DNA from: Tricholoma matsutake
Lineage: Eukaryota; Basidiomycota; Agaricomycetes; Agaricales; Tricholomataceae
Reading direction: 5' to 3'
Length of the DNA: 64,000 nt
NCBI GenBank assembly: GCA_026075535.2
Contig: AP026546.1
Coordinates: 4,464,001-4,528,000 of the forward strand
Under the pieces are notes generated by a model. That model did not search any database, was not told where the DNA came from, and saw nothing but the letters and a program-made list of their open reading frames with translations. A program made the translations under genes and the position numbers. Positions 33,099 to 44,531 of this stretch are shown piece by piece (the first letter of the stretch is position 1; each line of letters starts with the position of its first letter).

Positions 33099-36000
33099 CC
33101 ATGGGAAGCCATGCATCCAAGCCATGCCACCAGGAGGACAGAGAACAGCAGTACCAGTGGGACTAGCAGATTACATGCACCCTAAAGGAGGTGGTAGGTT
33201 GAGGCTAGCCCAGCTCACCTTTTCACAGAGACAGATAGCACTGAATGGGAGGGAACTGGAACACCACTCATGGGACAGACATGCAAGCCAAGCATTGCAT
33301 TCACAACATATTGAAGATCAGGACAACACCCAAATGCACTCAAGAACGAATCTAAATGAATAGCAAACCAAATAATATGATGAAGCTGAGGATACTACAA
33401 TTGAATCTAAATAAATCACTGACTGCACATTTGGAGCTTATCAACGACTCACTGGCAGCCCAATGGGATATAGTATTAATCCAGGAACCTTATATAACAT
33501 TTTTCAACAGCATCAGAACCCCAAACCGCTTCATATCAGTAATGCCCACCTCAAGAACAACACTGGACATGACAGTCCGATCCACAATATGGGTAAATAC
33601 TGCACTGACTACTAACGATTGGAAAATACTAGATATACCAGAAACAAATGACATAGTCGCGATAGAACTGAAGGGAGAATATGGCAGACTACAGGTCTAC
33701 AGTGTATACAATGCAGGTGAGAACTCACATGCACTATCGACACTACAAAAGTATGCACTCAACAGCCAGGGAGATCCCAGAGAAGGAAGAGACTGCCACA
33801 TAATCTGGGGGGGGGACTTCAATCGGCATCACCCTATGTGGGACAAGGACGAAGACACTCATCTCTTCACAGCAAAAGCACTCGAGGATGCCAGGGAACT
33901 GATAGAGCTAGTAGCAGATATGGGAATGACAATGGTCTTACCAAAGGGAATACCAATGCTTTGACATATGGTTATGAAGCGCTACACTAGGCCAGACAAT
34001 GTATTCTGCACGGACAAGCTTGCTGCCTGCATAATCAAATGCGACACAATCCTGGAAGCACAGCCAGGTAAAACTGACCATTTCCCAATAGCGATAGTCT
34101 TGGAAATCGCGCAGGGAAGGACAGGAAACAGGGAATCAAAGAATTTTAGGGCGATGAACTGGGAAGAATTCAACAAGCATCTGGAGGCGAAGCTCACAAC
34201 AATTCCAGTACCAACAGAGATAACAATGGAGGATGAGCTAGGTAAAGAAATAACCCAACTGACGGAAGCGATACAGGAAACTATGGAAAGCAAAGTATTG
34301 AAAAACAAGCCATGCCCTCTCTCCAAAAGGTGGTGGACAAATGACTTAAAGAAGAAGAAAAAAGAGGTAAACTGTGCGAGCCAAAGCTTACAAGAACCGG
34401 GCAGTAGAGGACCACCCATGTCACCAAAGGTTGAAACAGATACGACAGGAGTATGCGAAAGACATAGCCAGGACTAAAATGGCTCACTGGAACAAATTCT
34501 TGGAGAACGCGACGAATGCAGACATATGGACAACAAACAGGTACTTATCAAACTCCACAGGAGATGGTGGACAAACAAGGATCCCGACCTTGAAGGTGAA
34601 GGACAAAGACGGAAGGGTAAAAGAGGTAAACATGAATGAGGGTAAGGCGAAGGTACTGGCAGAAGCGTTCTTCCCACCAAAGCCAATCGTCTCAGTGGTA
34701 CCACATGGATACGACTACCCCGAAGTGAGTACAGAAATGCCACAGGTCACGGAAAGGCAGATACGGGTACATGTGCAGAAATTGGTGCCATACAAAGCCC
34801 CTGGACCGGACGGGATACCAAACATAGTTCTACAAAGGTCGGTAAACCTAATAATAGTGTACTTACTACCCATCTACAGGGCAATACTGGAGCGAGGCAT
34901 ATATTATCGTGGCTGGCAAGAGTCAATGACCTGCATATTATGGAAAGGGGGAAAACCAAGCTACGAAACACCCAAAGCATACCGCCCTATAGCCCTACTA
35001 TGCACTATGGCTAAAGTTCTCACGTCGATAGTATCCGAAGGGCTAATTGCAGTGACAGAGAGGCATCAACTGCTACCGGAGACGCATTTCGGAGGAAGGC
35101 CCTGCAGAAGTATGATGGACACGGTACACCTTCTGGTTCATCGGGTCAAGGACGCTTGGAGGAAAAAGAAGGTAGTATCAATACTATTCTTGGACATCAA
35201 AGGGGCCTTCCCAAATGCAGTAACGGACCGATTATTACACAACCTGAAGAAGAGAAGAGTGCTGGGTTCGATAGTGAAGTTCATGGAGCGATTACTGGAT
35301 GGAAGGAACACACGACTCAAATTTGACGACTATGTCTCAGATGCTATACCCATAAACAACGGAGTGGGCCAGAGAGACCCAGTATCACTCCCGGTTTTTA
35401 ACTTCTATAATGCAGACTTGTTGGAACTAAATGACACCCTACAGGCTCTCGGGTACGTGGACAATGCAATGATAATGGCAACAGGCAAAAACTACGAAGA
35501 AACCACCAAGGCAATACAAGAACACATGGAAGGAGAAGGCGGTGGATTCAACTGGTCCACCGAGCACAACTCAAGATTCAAAATCACCAAACTGGCAGTC
35601 CTACACCTCGGACACAAGAAAGAAAGATCGCCAAATGGAAGCGTGCGACAAATGCACAGGCTGAAACTATTATTGCAAGGCAAAGAGGTTAAAGCAGTGG
35701 ACAGCTACAAATACTTAGGTATAGTCATTGACGACAAACTAACATGGAGGAAACATGAGGAGAGGGTCATAGACAACGCAACAAAATGGGTTCTGCAATG
35801 CTGGAGGCTAGTGAAAACAGACTCAGGTCTATCCCCAAAACTTATGCAACAGCTATACACGTATACCCAAGATGACTTACGGGGCAGAAATATGGTACAA
35901 CCCCTTGAAGAGGAAACCAGGTGCTAAAAGACAAATGGGATCAGCAAGGGTAACAAGACAGCTAACTACAATACAGCAAATGGCTACGATAGCTATAAAT

Positions 36001-37789
36001 GGAGCACTACGCACTATGCCGACAGACATACTGGACATGCATGCAGGTATACCCCCCGTGGAGCTAAATATGCTGAAAGCTTGTTACAGGTCTTTAATGT
36101 GTGTATGCACCCTCCCCGAAACACACCCCTTACACAGCTTAATACACGAATACCGCCTGGTACATGCGAAGCGACATCGTACACTGCTTCATAACCTTCT
36201 GGGTCACTTCATAGAAACAAATCTGGATAGAATTGAGAACATAGCGCCCAACACAACATCCTCAGCGATTGAAATAGCAACCTTCACAACGGAAATCGCA
36301 CAGGATAGAACCACATCCATACAAAGCGAGGCAAATGACACCCCAGAGATCAAAATCTATACAGACGGCTCAGGAGTAGACAGAAATATAGGAGCAGCTG
36401 CAGTAATGTATAGGAAAGGTAGGGCTACTCCAGCGAAGATACTAAGATACAGATTGGGAACCTCGAAGGAATACACTTCATTCAAGGCTGAAGTGGTAGG
36501 GGCAATTCTGGGAACGTGGCTAATAAGATCGGAACATATAGCAGGACAATTACCAATAACTTTACTAATGGATAGCCAATCACTCATCAGAAGACTACAC
36601 ACATGAAAGGTGAGCACGGCCCAATACTTAGTGGAGGAGTTCATCAGGCTAGCCGGAGGGATCAATTCAATGAACCTAAACCCGAACGCAAAGAGATTCC
36701 ACATGGCCTGGATCTCTGGACACAGTGGCGTCCAAGGAAATGAGAGGGTAGATGAAGAAGCAAAGAAAGCAGCTCGAGGAGACATCAGCGCTATTCACAG
36801 ACTCCCACCTATACTACAGGAAACTCTACCAAGGAGCGTAGCGGCACTGAAACAGGACTTCAAGCACAGGATCCGGGACAAATGGGATGAGATATGGAGA
36901 GACTCACCCAGGCAGCCAAAGCTGAGTCGACTCGATCCAAAATTCTCATACAAAAAATACGCTGAAACCCAGGCAAAACTCAAGAGGCAACAGATTAGCT
37001 TATTGACACAGATACGCACAGGACATATACCACTTAATTTCTACCTACACCAGATCAAGAAAGTAGATTCAAGCGACTGCACGGCTTGCGGAAGAGACGG
37101 CCTGACAACCAGAGAAACAATAACACACTTCTTATTCGAATGCGAGGCATACAACGGAGCCCAACACAAACTTGACCGCCAGATGAGAAGAGACTCAAGA
37201 GATCTCACTGCACTAATGAGCTCGGAGAAAGGAATAATAGCCCTACTCAGTTATGTGGAAAAAATGGGAAGACTGACAATGACGAAAGGTGAACACCCAG
37301 TTTCATAGCGAACACACACTGGCACAATAATTACAGGAAGAGATCCAAACAAGTAAAAATGGGAATACTGCAAACCCCACAAACTCAATCTAAATTGCCT
37401 GCGACACAGAGGACTATGGAAAATACTATGGGTACACGTACATGCAGAAATCGAAGAACAGTCAACACATGTGCTCACATCGTCCGCACTGTGCCTACCA
37501 CAAGGTGGTCAGGCACTTATCAGACATATACCTAACACGATTGGGAAATGAACACACGAGCGAAGGGAAAAGGAGGTCGGAAGGAGGCCTGCAGTCCTAA
37601 ACGGCTCCAGCGAACCGGACCTCAGGGGGAGCAAATGCCATGGGCATGCTGTCTGAGGGGCAAGGACTGGGGCAAGGGTAGGCAAAAGGGGCCTTCGTTT
37701 AGATACTCTAGTATGTAAGGACCATTATAGGGCTCGCCCTGAGAGGTCAAAAAAATAACACAAAAAAAGAAAAAAAAAAAAAAAAAAAA
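33099..37789 (+). mobile_element. LINE copy 2, 5'-truncated
   Basis: A 4.7-kb non-LTR element of the same family type as copy 1 but clearly diverged. It retains only the end of ORF1 (about 33124-33363), all of ORF2 (33356-37308), a 3' UTR and an A-rich tail (37750-37790), and is flanked by a 9-bp duplication. It sits between the recombinase relic and the XPG relic. The loss of the 5' end fits incomplete reverse transcription. Confidence 0.9.
33356..37308 (+). pseudogene. LINE copy 2 ORF2: endonuclease, reverse transcriptase, RNase H
   Basis: Starts at ATG 33356, overlapping the ORF1 stop by 8 nt (ATGAATAG), the same overlap length as in copy 1. Endonuclease: LNLNKSL, IQEPYITF, GGDFNRHHPMWDKD and KTDHFPI. 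The reverse transcriptase has LFLDIKGAFPNAV and, at the catalytic site, YVDN (Asn codon 35463-35465) instead of the Asp pair, so it cannot be active. RNase H: YTDGSG, FKAEVVGAILG, MDSQS and WISGHSGVQGNERVDEEA. Frames: 33356-34360, 34374-35860, 35872-37308, with a slip in an A-run near 34360 and a small deletion near 35860. TGA stops lie at 33962-33964 (CGA in copy 1) and 36604-36606. Confidence 0.9.
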
Positions 37790-37798
37790 AGACCTACT
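37790..37798 (+). repeat. Right target-site duplication of LINE copy 2
   Basis: agacctact, matching 33090-33098. The next two bases are tc here and cc on the left. Confidence 0.8.
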
Positions 37799-37899
37799 TC
37801 AAATCTGTATTGAACTCAATTACTTCTTTGCCTGAGGACAAGATGCTAACTTGTGTAGTGTAGTGTTTCTCTGTTGCACAGGCTGGAGTGTGCAAGGAC

Positions 37900-39838
37900 A
37901 CATGTCAGCAATGCCACAAAGATAAGGGACAAAAAAATGTCCCCACATTCAGGCTCCGGAGAAGACATAACCTCAATGACTTCTGATCCAACATACATGA
38001 GAACAACAGCATGCTAGGAATGCACAGCAAGCTTACCATGGTTGTGCTTGGGCTCCAGAGATGGCGAGATCAACATGGCTTCTACACTCTCTCTACCATC
38101 ATCATCGGTTGTCCATTTTGCACTCTGAATCAGTCATCAAACATTAGCGATCATGCAGGAAGACCCATGTATGGAAGACAAACCTGATACATCACCAAGC
38201 TCATCATCGCTGGAACCATTGTCCACAGTTTTCACACCACCAGATTGTGGAATGATGTGCTCAAGCATCGCAGCTGGAAGCCATGCATGAATGCCCACAA
38301 TTTCATCCACAGCAGTACCATCTCCCATGTCAGAGGCAGCCCAACATACACTGGCAAGGTACTCTCTCTCAAAATGAAGCTTGACACACACTTCTCTTTG
38401 GTAGGCAGATAACTTATTGGATCAGTACAGAAGAACCCCACCAATGAGTGGCAATGTGACAGGACAGCGCAGAGCTCCCTGATCCAACAAGACAGACAGC
38501 ATGCCAAATGAGCTCCTGCACAGCAATCCCTGAAAAGACAAAGGAAGCAAAGTGTTGCAGGACACTGCCAGGATCCTGACCCCAGACAAAGGTACACTTG
38601 GCAAAGTGGGAGAGTGCAATGGTGTCAATACCTCCATTCGACATGAGTGGAGGCATCACAAAGGCTGCCTGGTGTTGCAGAGTTTTCGGGTGTGTGTAGA
38701 GCCTGAGGATCTGAAGATCGGGGAAGGTGTTAGGGATCAGATTGGCAAGCTTGGGCTGGTGCTGCTTGAGAAAGCCAGAGCAGTTCTCACATAGCTCAAT
38801 GATGAGATCCTCACACCAGGCAGCAAGAAAGGCAGCAACATGTTCTAGCGAGTGGTTGTCACCAGTGCCTACCACCAAGCGCTGACCAAATCCGGCACAA
38901 GCTAGCGCCGATGCAGTGGTTTGACCACACCCCTTGAGGCCTGGCTGGTTGGTGAAGATACATGGGTGAGCGCTGGCAGACATCCAAGAATGTTTGTGGA
39001 GCTAACTTACCAAATAGTTGCCACCCACCAGCAATGCAATCAGAACGAAATCCTCCTGGCAAAACCCAAGCTCATGGATCGACTCCTGGTCATACATCAT
39101 GACCCACTGGTCCTTGCTGTCTCCTTGTAAGCTATACATGACCCCGTTAGCCATATGTGCGGGTAGTCAGCTAGCAACTTACACTCAGAGAATGGTCGAT
39201 GCACCAAATACAAAGATGTTGGAGTAATCTGTCAAGATGGCATCTATCAGCCCTCTCTCAACATCCAGGCTAGCTCCACCTCCACCTCCCCACGTGCCTG
39301 CAGACAAATGAGAAAGATGGCATGGAAATAGTGTGAAGATTGACCTATGTTGACCCATGGGATCCCAAAGCAGTCCAGCATCTCCTGCGTATCCCTTGCC
39401 AGCCAGTGCTGGGTCCCATGCACAATCTTGTTATGCTTCTGCGCAGGTTGCTCAGGCCCATCAAACACAAAGATGGGGAAGACTGGAAGACTGAGCAGTC
39501 GAGCACAGTGGCCAAACAGCTCTGCAAGCTCATGATTTTTGGTGTGACCAGAATGCGAGCTTGCTTGATAGAACCACCCACTGCAGGAAAAAGATGCCAT
39601 CAGTATTGCCTCCATGCTCTCGTGGACACCTTGCACACACCTGATATTGATGCCAATTCAGAGGCCTCTCACACCCCCTTTATTCTGCAAAAAACCATGT
39701 TCAACTGCAAGCTTATGCAAAGAGATGTTTTCTCCTGCAGGCTCTACAATCTGGAGAAGTCGATGATGACATGACAGTCAGAACAGATAAAGAGTAAAGC
39801 ATCCAGAGACATACCTGCCACAGACCATTGACACCCAT
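37900..39838 (-). pseudogene. XPG/Rad2-family nuclease gene, decayed
   Basis: A multi-exon PIN-like structure-specific nuclease. Start ATG 39838-39836 gives MGVNGLWQ, then an intron (GTATGT). Exon 2 is 39750-39641 (VEPAG...GGVRGL-stop-IGIN), exon 3 is 39580-39345 (ELAELFGHCARLLSLPVFPI, FVFDGPEQPAQK) and exon 4 starts at 39297 (ARGEVEVELAWMLREG). After a frame slip come DAILTDYSNIFVFGAST, DFVLIALLVGGNYL and, past an intron, GLKGCGQTTASALACAGFGQ. The C-terminal part includes DEIVGIHAWLPAAMLEHIIP. TGA stops at 39660-39658 and 39187-39185 replace Arg. Active-site Asp residues are lost (IGIN for IGID, GGNY for GGDY). The family acts on branched DNA; this copy cannot. Confidence 0.8.
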
Positions 39839-40848
39839 GATGTGTGTGATAGTTCAAAGTGAGGTTGGAAAAGGGGCTGAGAGCATTGAGGATGGATGAT
39901 CGATCGGCCATATTTAGATGTGTGCATGGAGTGGGCGAAAGCTTGCCATCAATCTTCATGCATTTACAGTCACTGTAACCTTCTTGCTTCATGAGATGAT
40001 TTGAGTGTTTGGCAAGGCATCCACAAGGCGACAAGAAGAAGAGAACCAGTGACAACTAGTCAGACTGGCATCTTGTGAAGAGCAAGTGACAACAAGTCAG
40101 ACTGCTTGGCATGGCAAGATTGTGGCAAGAAGTACATATGTTGCTGGAGCTATGCTAATGTGAGAAGGTATGTTGATTCATGGTGAGTGAACGATGAGGG
40201 AGGAGGGAAAGGAGGAATGGCGATGATTGATGGCAGCAATAACAACATGATAAACAAAGGAGAGTGGGAATGTTTGGTGTTTGTTGTGTGGGGTGGCATG
40301 GACCAGGCGGTGGAATCGTCTTTGATCCCTGTTCGTACGTCTTTTTTACTTGATGCCTTGAGTTGCACACTGTTTTTCACTAGGCTGCCTGCCAGGAAAC
40401 AAGGGTTGGAAGGGAGCTGATGAATGAGAAAAGATGGTTTCGCATTCCCACAGGACAGTTTGCAGGGGATCAATGATTCCAACAAGTGTGATGCACCCAC
40501 CGTTATTTAGACTAAGGGCTGACATCAGACCTTTCTGACGTGAGAGACGAACCTGGATTCAAATTTGGGACCTTAAAGGTTTGTTGATTGCAAGGCATCT
40601 ATTTCAATACATACTGTTTCCCCCCCACCATGGAGTTCTTCTTCATAGTCCACCTTTACCTCTTTTTCTTTGCTCTCTCATTTTTCTTAACTCACTCCTC
40701 AGACGTCTTGTTCATACTGGTGACAGAAGCCTCCCGCAAGGCTCCCATCATTTTCACCCTTACCATGACCTTCTGTGTCATCTGGTAAGCTCCCTCTTTT
40801 TCTTCCTCTTTTTCTTCCATCTTCTATGCTCTCCCCTCGCATGTCCGT
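39839..40848. other. No gene supported
   Basis: This covers the region upstream of the XPG relic and beyond. Open frames on both strands are short and lack recognisable motifs. The T/C-rich stretch at 40620-40840 gives hydrophobic peptides by composition only. Confidence 0.5.
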
Positions 40849-41890
40849 TGATGATACTCAACTCGGGAAAACCACCTAAACAGCCGATGATATTTGTGAT
40901 CGGTCAGAGGAAGGGTGCAAGACATTCCGAATGTTCGTAGTCGAACCTATGGGAAGATAACTAGTTGGTACTAGTTGCGAAGGTAGTGCTATAGGAGATG
41001 AAGGTATTTGATGTGGTCCAATGGGGTATCAATTGATATTGAGGAAGATTGATGAGATCAACGGTGAACAAGTTCTATCGTCAATGGTCGATGTGTGAAT
41101 TCTGAGGACCTTTCGATAGGTCAATAGTATACGAAGGGTATAGCAAATGGCTATGAAGTGTTGAACTGGTTACTAGTGCTAGCGACAAGAGGATCGAAGG
41201 AGGATCAAGGATGCGATGATCACAGAGGTTTCTCGTCGATTGAGAAAACCCATAGAGACTTAGATTGTTTTTAGAAAGTTGATCAGATGCTTAGAACTGT
41301 ATACGAGACGATAGGTGAAGACAATTTCTTGTATTTCCCAGTAGATACTACAGAGTTTTATATGTTTTAAAGAAACTTCCTAAAATGGAAGAAGAAACAT
41401 GTGTAGAACATGAGGCAAAAGATATGAGTTAAGGCACAAGGCCAAAAAGGTGACTGGAATCTGAACAAGAAAGATATATATCATATGATGAAAGAGTAAT
41501 AAAGGGTATAGAACTAAAAGGGGACTGTCCTTTGTGTATAAATCGTGCTAAGTCTCGCAATAATTTGTCCAGCGGGTTCTGTGCACGATAGGGACTTGGA
41601 ACGAGGCTGACCTACTATCAGCAGGTTTGGGCACTCGTTGGAATCCTTCCTGGCGCATGGTATTCCACCATATAGATAACAAATGCGGTGCCCGATGTCA
41701 CTCATAGTCTCTCGATATTGATCGATGATGCTTGACAATGGTCGACAATGTTCAATCGCGGTCATGGTTTGTTCGAAGATGATCGGGGATGTTCGATGGT
41801 CATTTAGAAGGGGTCTTAGGGGCTTTCAACGTAGTCCTAAGGTTGTGCGATGTGGTCTCTTGGTACAATCAATGTCGCTGGTGATGTTTT
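40849..41890. repeat. LTR-like block related to the gag insert
   Basis: Starts TGATGATACTCAAC, identical over 14 bases to the insert at 29408. It shares with it the agaggaagg-tgcaag phrase about 75 bp in, dense tcgaag/gatcga words, an aacatgaggcaa-agat phrase and a gttttgatg near the presumed end. The length (about 1.04 kb) is similar to the 1.07 kb of the other copy. The right end is uncertain. No internal retroelement genes flank it, so it is probably a solo LTR of the same family. Confidence 0.5.
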
Positions 41891-42596
41891 GATGCGGTCG
41901 ATATGATATCGCGATCGATAGACTGGGTCGCACTGTGTCTGGGACCTCATAGGAGTTAGCTGATGTGACTAGAATGTGCTTAGAATGACGTATCGGCCTT
42001 TGAGCCGAGGAGACAACCTATCACCATGGCTTTTTAAAACACATTATGTATATGTATTGGCAAAAGAGTGCACATTGGTTCTCTGTGGAAGGCATGGTTC
42101 TCAACAGTGCGTGTGGGTTTTGCTTGAGGTTCTCGGGTCTCGATCATGTTGCCGGCTCAGCGGCCAGGGTCTGTCACAGATGTGACAGGGGCAGTGCCTT
42201 TTCCCGAGACTGTCTTGTTCATAATCGTAACCTTTACTTCCAGGGGATTGTGATCGGGCACCCTTTTAATAAAAAAAGGAAAAATCCTTAATCTAAAAAT
42301 AAATAAATAAATATTTGGGGTGTGACATCCTGGTGACATGGTTGTGACCAGGAGTCACACATACTGAGGATTGGACACTCCCAGTAAAAATATACTATTT
42401 TTTCCACAACCCTAGTATTATGAGCCTCTCCAAAGTGTATTGATCATCTACCATCTTGAAGGGGTAACAGGATAGCCAAATACTAAATGAGGATTGAATT
42501 TGGTGGTGTACCCGTTCTGAGTGAGAGTCTGAGACTTATCGGTAGTTGTTTTGCGTTATTTGTTCTGCCGTCAATGAACAGATGTGACGCCTTTAC
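41891..42596. other. Intergenic DNA upstream of the PPR gene, with an inverted repeat
   Basis: It contains an inverted repeat at about 42318-42362 (arms gtgtgacatcctggtgac and gtgaccaggagtcacac, a few mismatches). Further left, a short tgtcacagatgtgaca dyad lies near 42170. The last 200 bp before 42597 should hold the promoter of the PPR gene; no clear TATA box was identified. Confidence 0.5.
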
Positions 42597-44276
42597 ATGC
42601 TCACCACTCTTAGATCAACCCTTGTTCATAGAAAACTTCTAACCCCTCATCCTATATTTCGCGCAGCGTACCCCCTATGCATTCGTCATCAAACAAGTCA
42701 ATCCAGGCTTTTTGCAAGCACTACTCGTCTGTCAGCTGACAACAGGTCGAACCGTGAGCAGCTCAGGAAATTTCTCTCAACTCTAAGGAGATTTCTCGGG
42801 AATATGCAAGACCGCAAGCATGTCGACGGCTTCATCCACAAGCAACTGGACCACCACTTACCTCGCACGTCGGAACCACATGTCACATACGAGAAACTCA
42901 TATCTTTCCTCATAAATAACGGGTTTCTTTTCGAGGCAGGAGGTGTCTTTGCACGCATGACCAAAGCGGGGTTTATCCCGTCACCCGAAACTTACGCCCA
43001 AATCCTCGCTGTGATGCTGGCCCTCTCACGTTCCGACATTGATATCAACAACGCCTTCGACGTTATTATATCCGACCCAGCCTTCTCTGAAGACCACTTT
43101 GTTCACCTCCTGGAGATCATGAGTGATATAGGGGCCCCGCATGATCACCTGGTGCGCATTGCAGAGCGGTATGTAGAAACGCGGGAGGAAGGATATTCAC
43201 CGACAAAGGTCCTGGTGTCGAAGCTAGTGGATGCACAGACACGAGCTGGGCTCATCGAGGACGCGTTTGAGACACTCCTTCGTTTCGATGACCTCGATGT
43301 GTCGAGTCCTAAGAACCCGTCTATCGTGATTATCAATGCCTTGAAGGATGCCAATCCGGCAGATAAGGGTTCAGTGGATAGGATTCTCAATCTCATGCAG
43401 GAAAAAGATGTCCAACCGGATATAACACTATTCAACTCTCTCATTTCCCGAGAACTTCGCCTCAACTACTTGCAACAAGCGTTCTCCATATACCACTATG
43501 TCAGGCAGCTTTCAGAAGTAATGCCCCTGTATCCTGATGGCTCTACATTTGCTCTCCTCTTCAGCGTACTTCGGAGGCTATATAGACCCCACGGACGAAG
43601 CGCCTTATCGCGTCAGTACAAAATCCCCGACAATTCTGTTCCTCCGCGTCAGCTCTTCCACGACTTTCTCTCGTCTCACACTCATTCACCCTTCGAGGTA
43701 ACTCCGCATCTCCTGAATGTCATTCTGCGCACTTTCATCTTTGGACACGACTATGCAGGGGCCTATGTTACCCTCCGCGCCTTCCATATCTTCAAACTCT
43801 CTGTCACAGCAAAAACATATTACATCGTCCTGCGGCACATCATGCATCGGATTTTGTGGGACGTCAAGCGAAGCAGACGAGCAGACGAGTCCAGATGGGG
43901 CGACAGGTTTTTGGGCACCACCTCTCCTACTCGTTTTAAGAATCTGAAGATTGACGAGGAGATGGAGGAAAAGGTTCTTTTGGTAGCGAAACAGCCCGAG
44001 TTCGAACTCACGTCAGGGATACTGAAGAGTGCAGCGATAGCGCGACGTACGGGTGGCCCAAAGTATACGACGCCTACAGTGGCTATGATTGATGGGGATA
44101 CGCCTGTCCCAGAATCTATGCATTTGGATATTGTGCCATTGGAACGAATACTCCGGCGGGCTGCATCTGCACACATGCTTAATGGGCCTGAATTGGATCA
44201 CGATGTTGCGACGGCACGTGTAAGTAAGGCTATTGCTGCAGCGAAGAAGGAGATGGTACCCCGGAGTGGTTCTTGA
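42597..44276 (+). CDS. Mitochondrial PPR-type protein
   Basis: An intact, intronless 559-codon gene. The N terminus (MLTTLRSTLVHRKLLTPHPI, then Arg/Ser/Thr-rich with no acids up to residue 46) looks like a mitochondrial targeting sequence. The middle is helical with pentatricopeptide-like units such as YEKLISFLINNGFLFEAGGV, FARMTKAGFIPSPETYAQIL and LMQEKDVQPDITLFNSLISR. Such proteins bind organellar RNA and act in mitochondrial RNA processing or translation; which RNA cannot be told. No transmembrane segment is evident. The start codon is the first ATG of the frame. The GC-rich and CpG-rich sequence contrasts with the relics to the left. A tail of unknown function follows the repeats. Confidence 0.8.
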   Translation: MLTTLRSTLVHRKLLTPHPIFRAAYPLCIRHQTSQSRLFASTTRLSADNRSNREQLRKFLSTLRRFLGNMQDRKHVDGFIHKQLDHHLPRTSEPHVTYEKLISFLINNGFLFEAGGVFARMTKAGFIPSPETYAQILAVMLALSRSDIDINNAFDVIISDPAFSEDHFVHLLEIMSDIGAPHDHLVRIAERYVETREEGYSPTKVLVSKLVDAQTRAGLIEDAFETLLRFDDLDVSSPKNPSIVIINALKDANPADKGSVDRILNLMQEKDVQPDITLFNSLISRELRLNYLQQAFSIYHYVRQLSEVMPLYPDGSTFALLFSVLRRLYRPHGRSALSRQYKIPDNSVPPRQLFHDFLSSHTHSPFEVTPHLLNVILRTFIFGHDYAGAYVTLRAFHIFKLSVTAKTYYIVLRHIMHRILWDVKRSRRADESRWGDRFLGTTSPTRFKNLKIDEEMEEKVLLVAKQPEFELTSGILKSAAIARRTGGPKYTTPTVAMIDGDTPVPESMHLDIVPLERILRRAASAHMLNGPELDHDVATARVSKAIAAAKKEMVPRSGS

Positions 44277-44531
44277 GCTGGGTACAGTGGAGTGCAGGTT
44301 GGCCTTTGAATAAAAGTATATACATACTTCATGATAATTGCATCCCATCGACCTCATGTGATGCGTGTCGCGATCATGTGACACTTATGATTCGTCACAA
44401 GATTGACTGTCGACGATCGCGAAATTCCCACGTTCCCGACTCATTGCTTGGTTATTTATTATATCGGTTCGTCCTAGGCCTCATCCTTGGTTAGGAATAA
44501 TATTCTATACAGCGTGAAGTACCATCACTGG
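44277..44531. other. Spacer between the PPR gene and RAD52
   Basis: Short intergenic DNA holding the PPR terminator region and the RAD52 promoter. The in-frame codons before ATG 44532 contain no earlier ATG in the RAD52 frame. Confidence 0.5.

Noticed and set aside
44487..44531. RAD52 start at 44487
   Set aside because: The codon there is TTG, not ATG. The first in-frame ATG is 44532.
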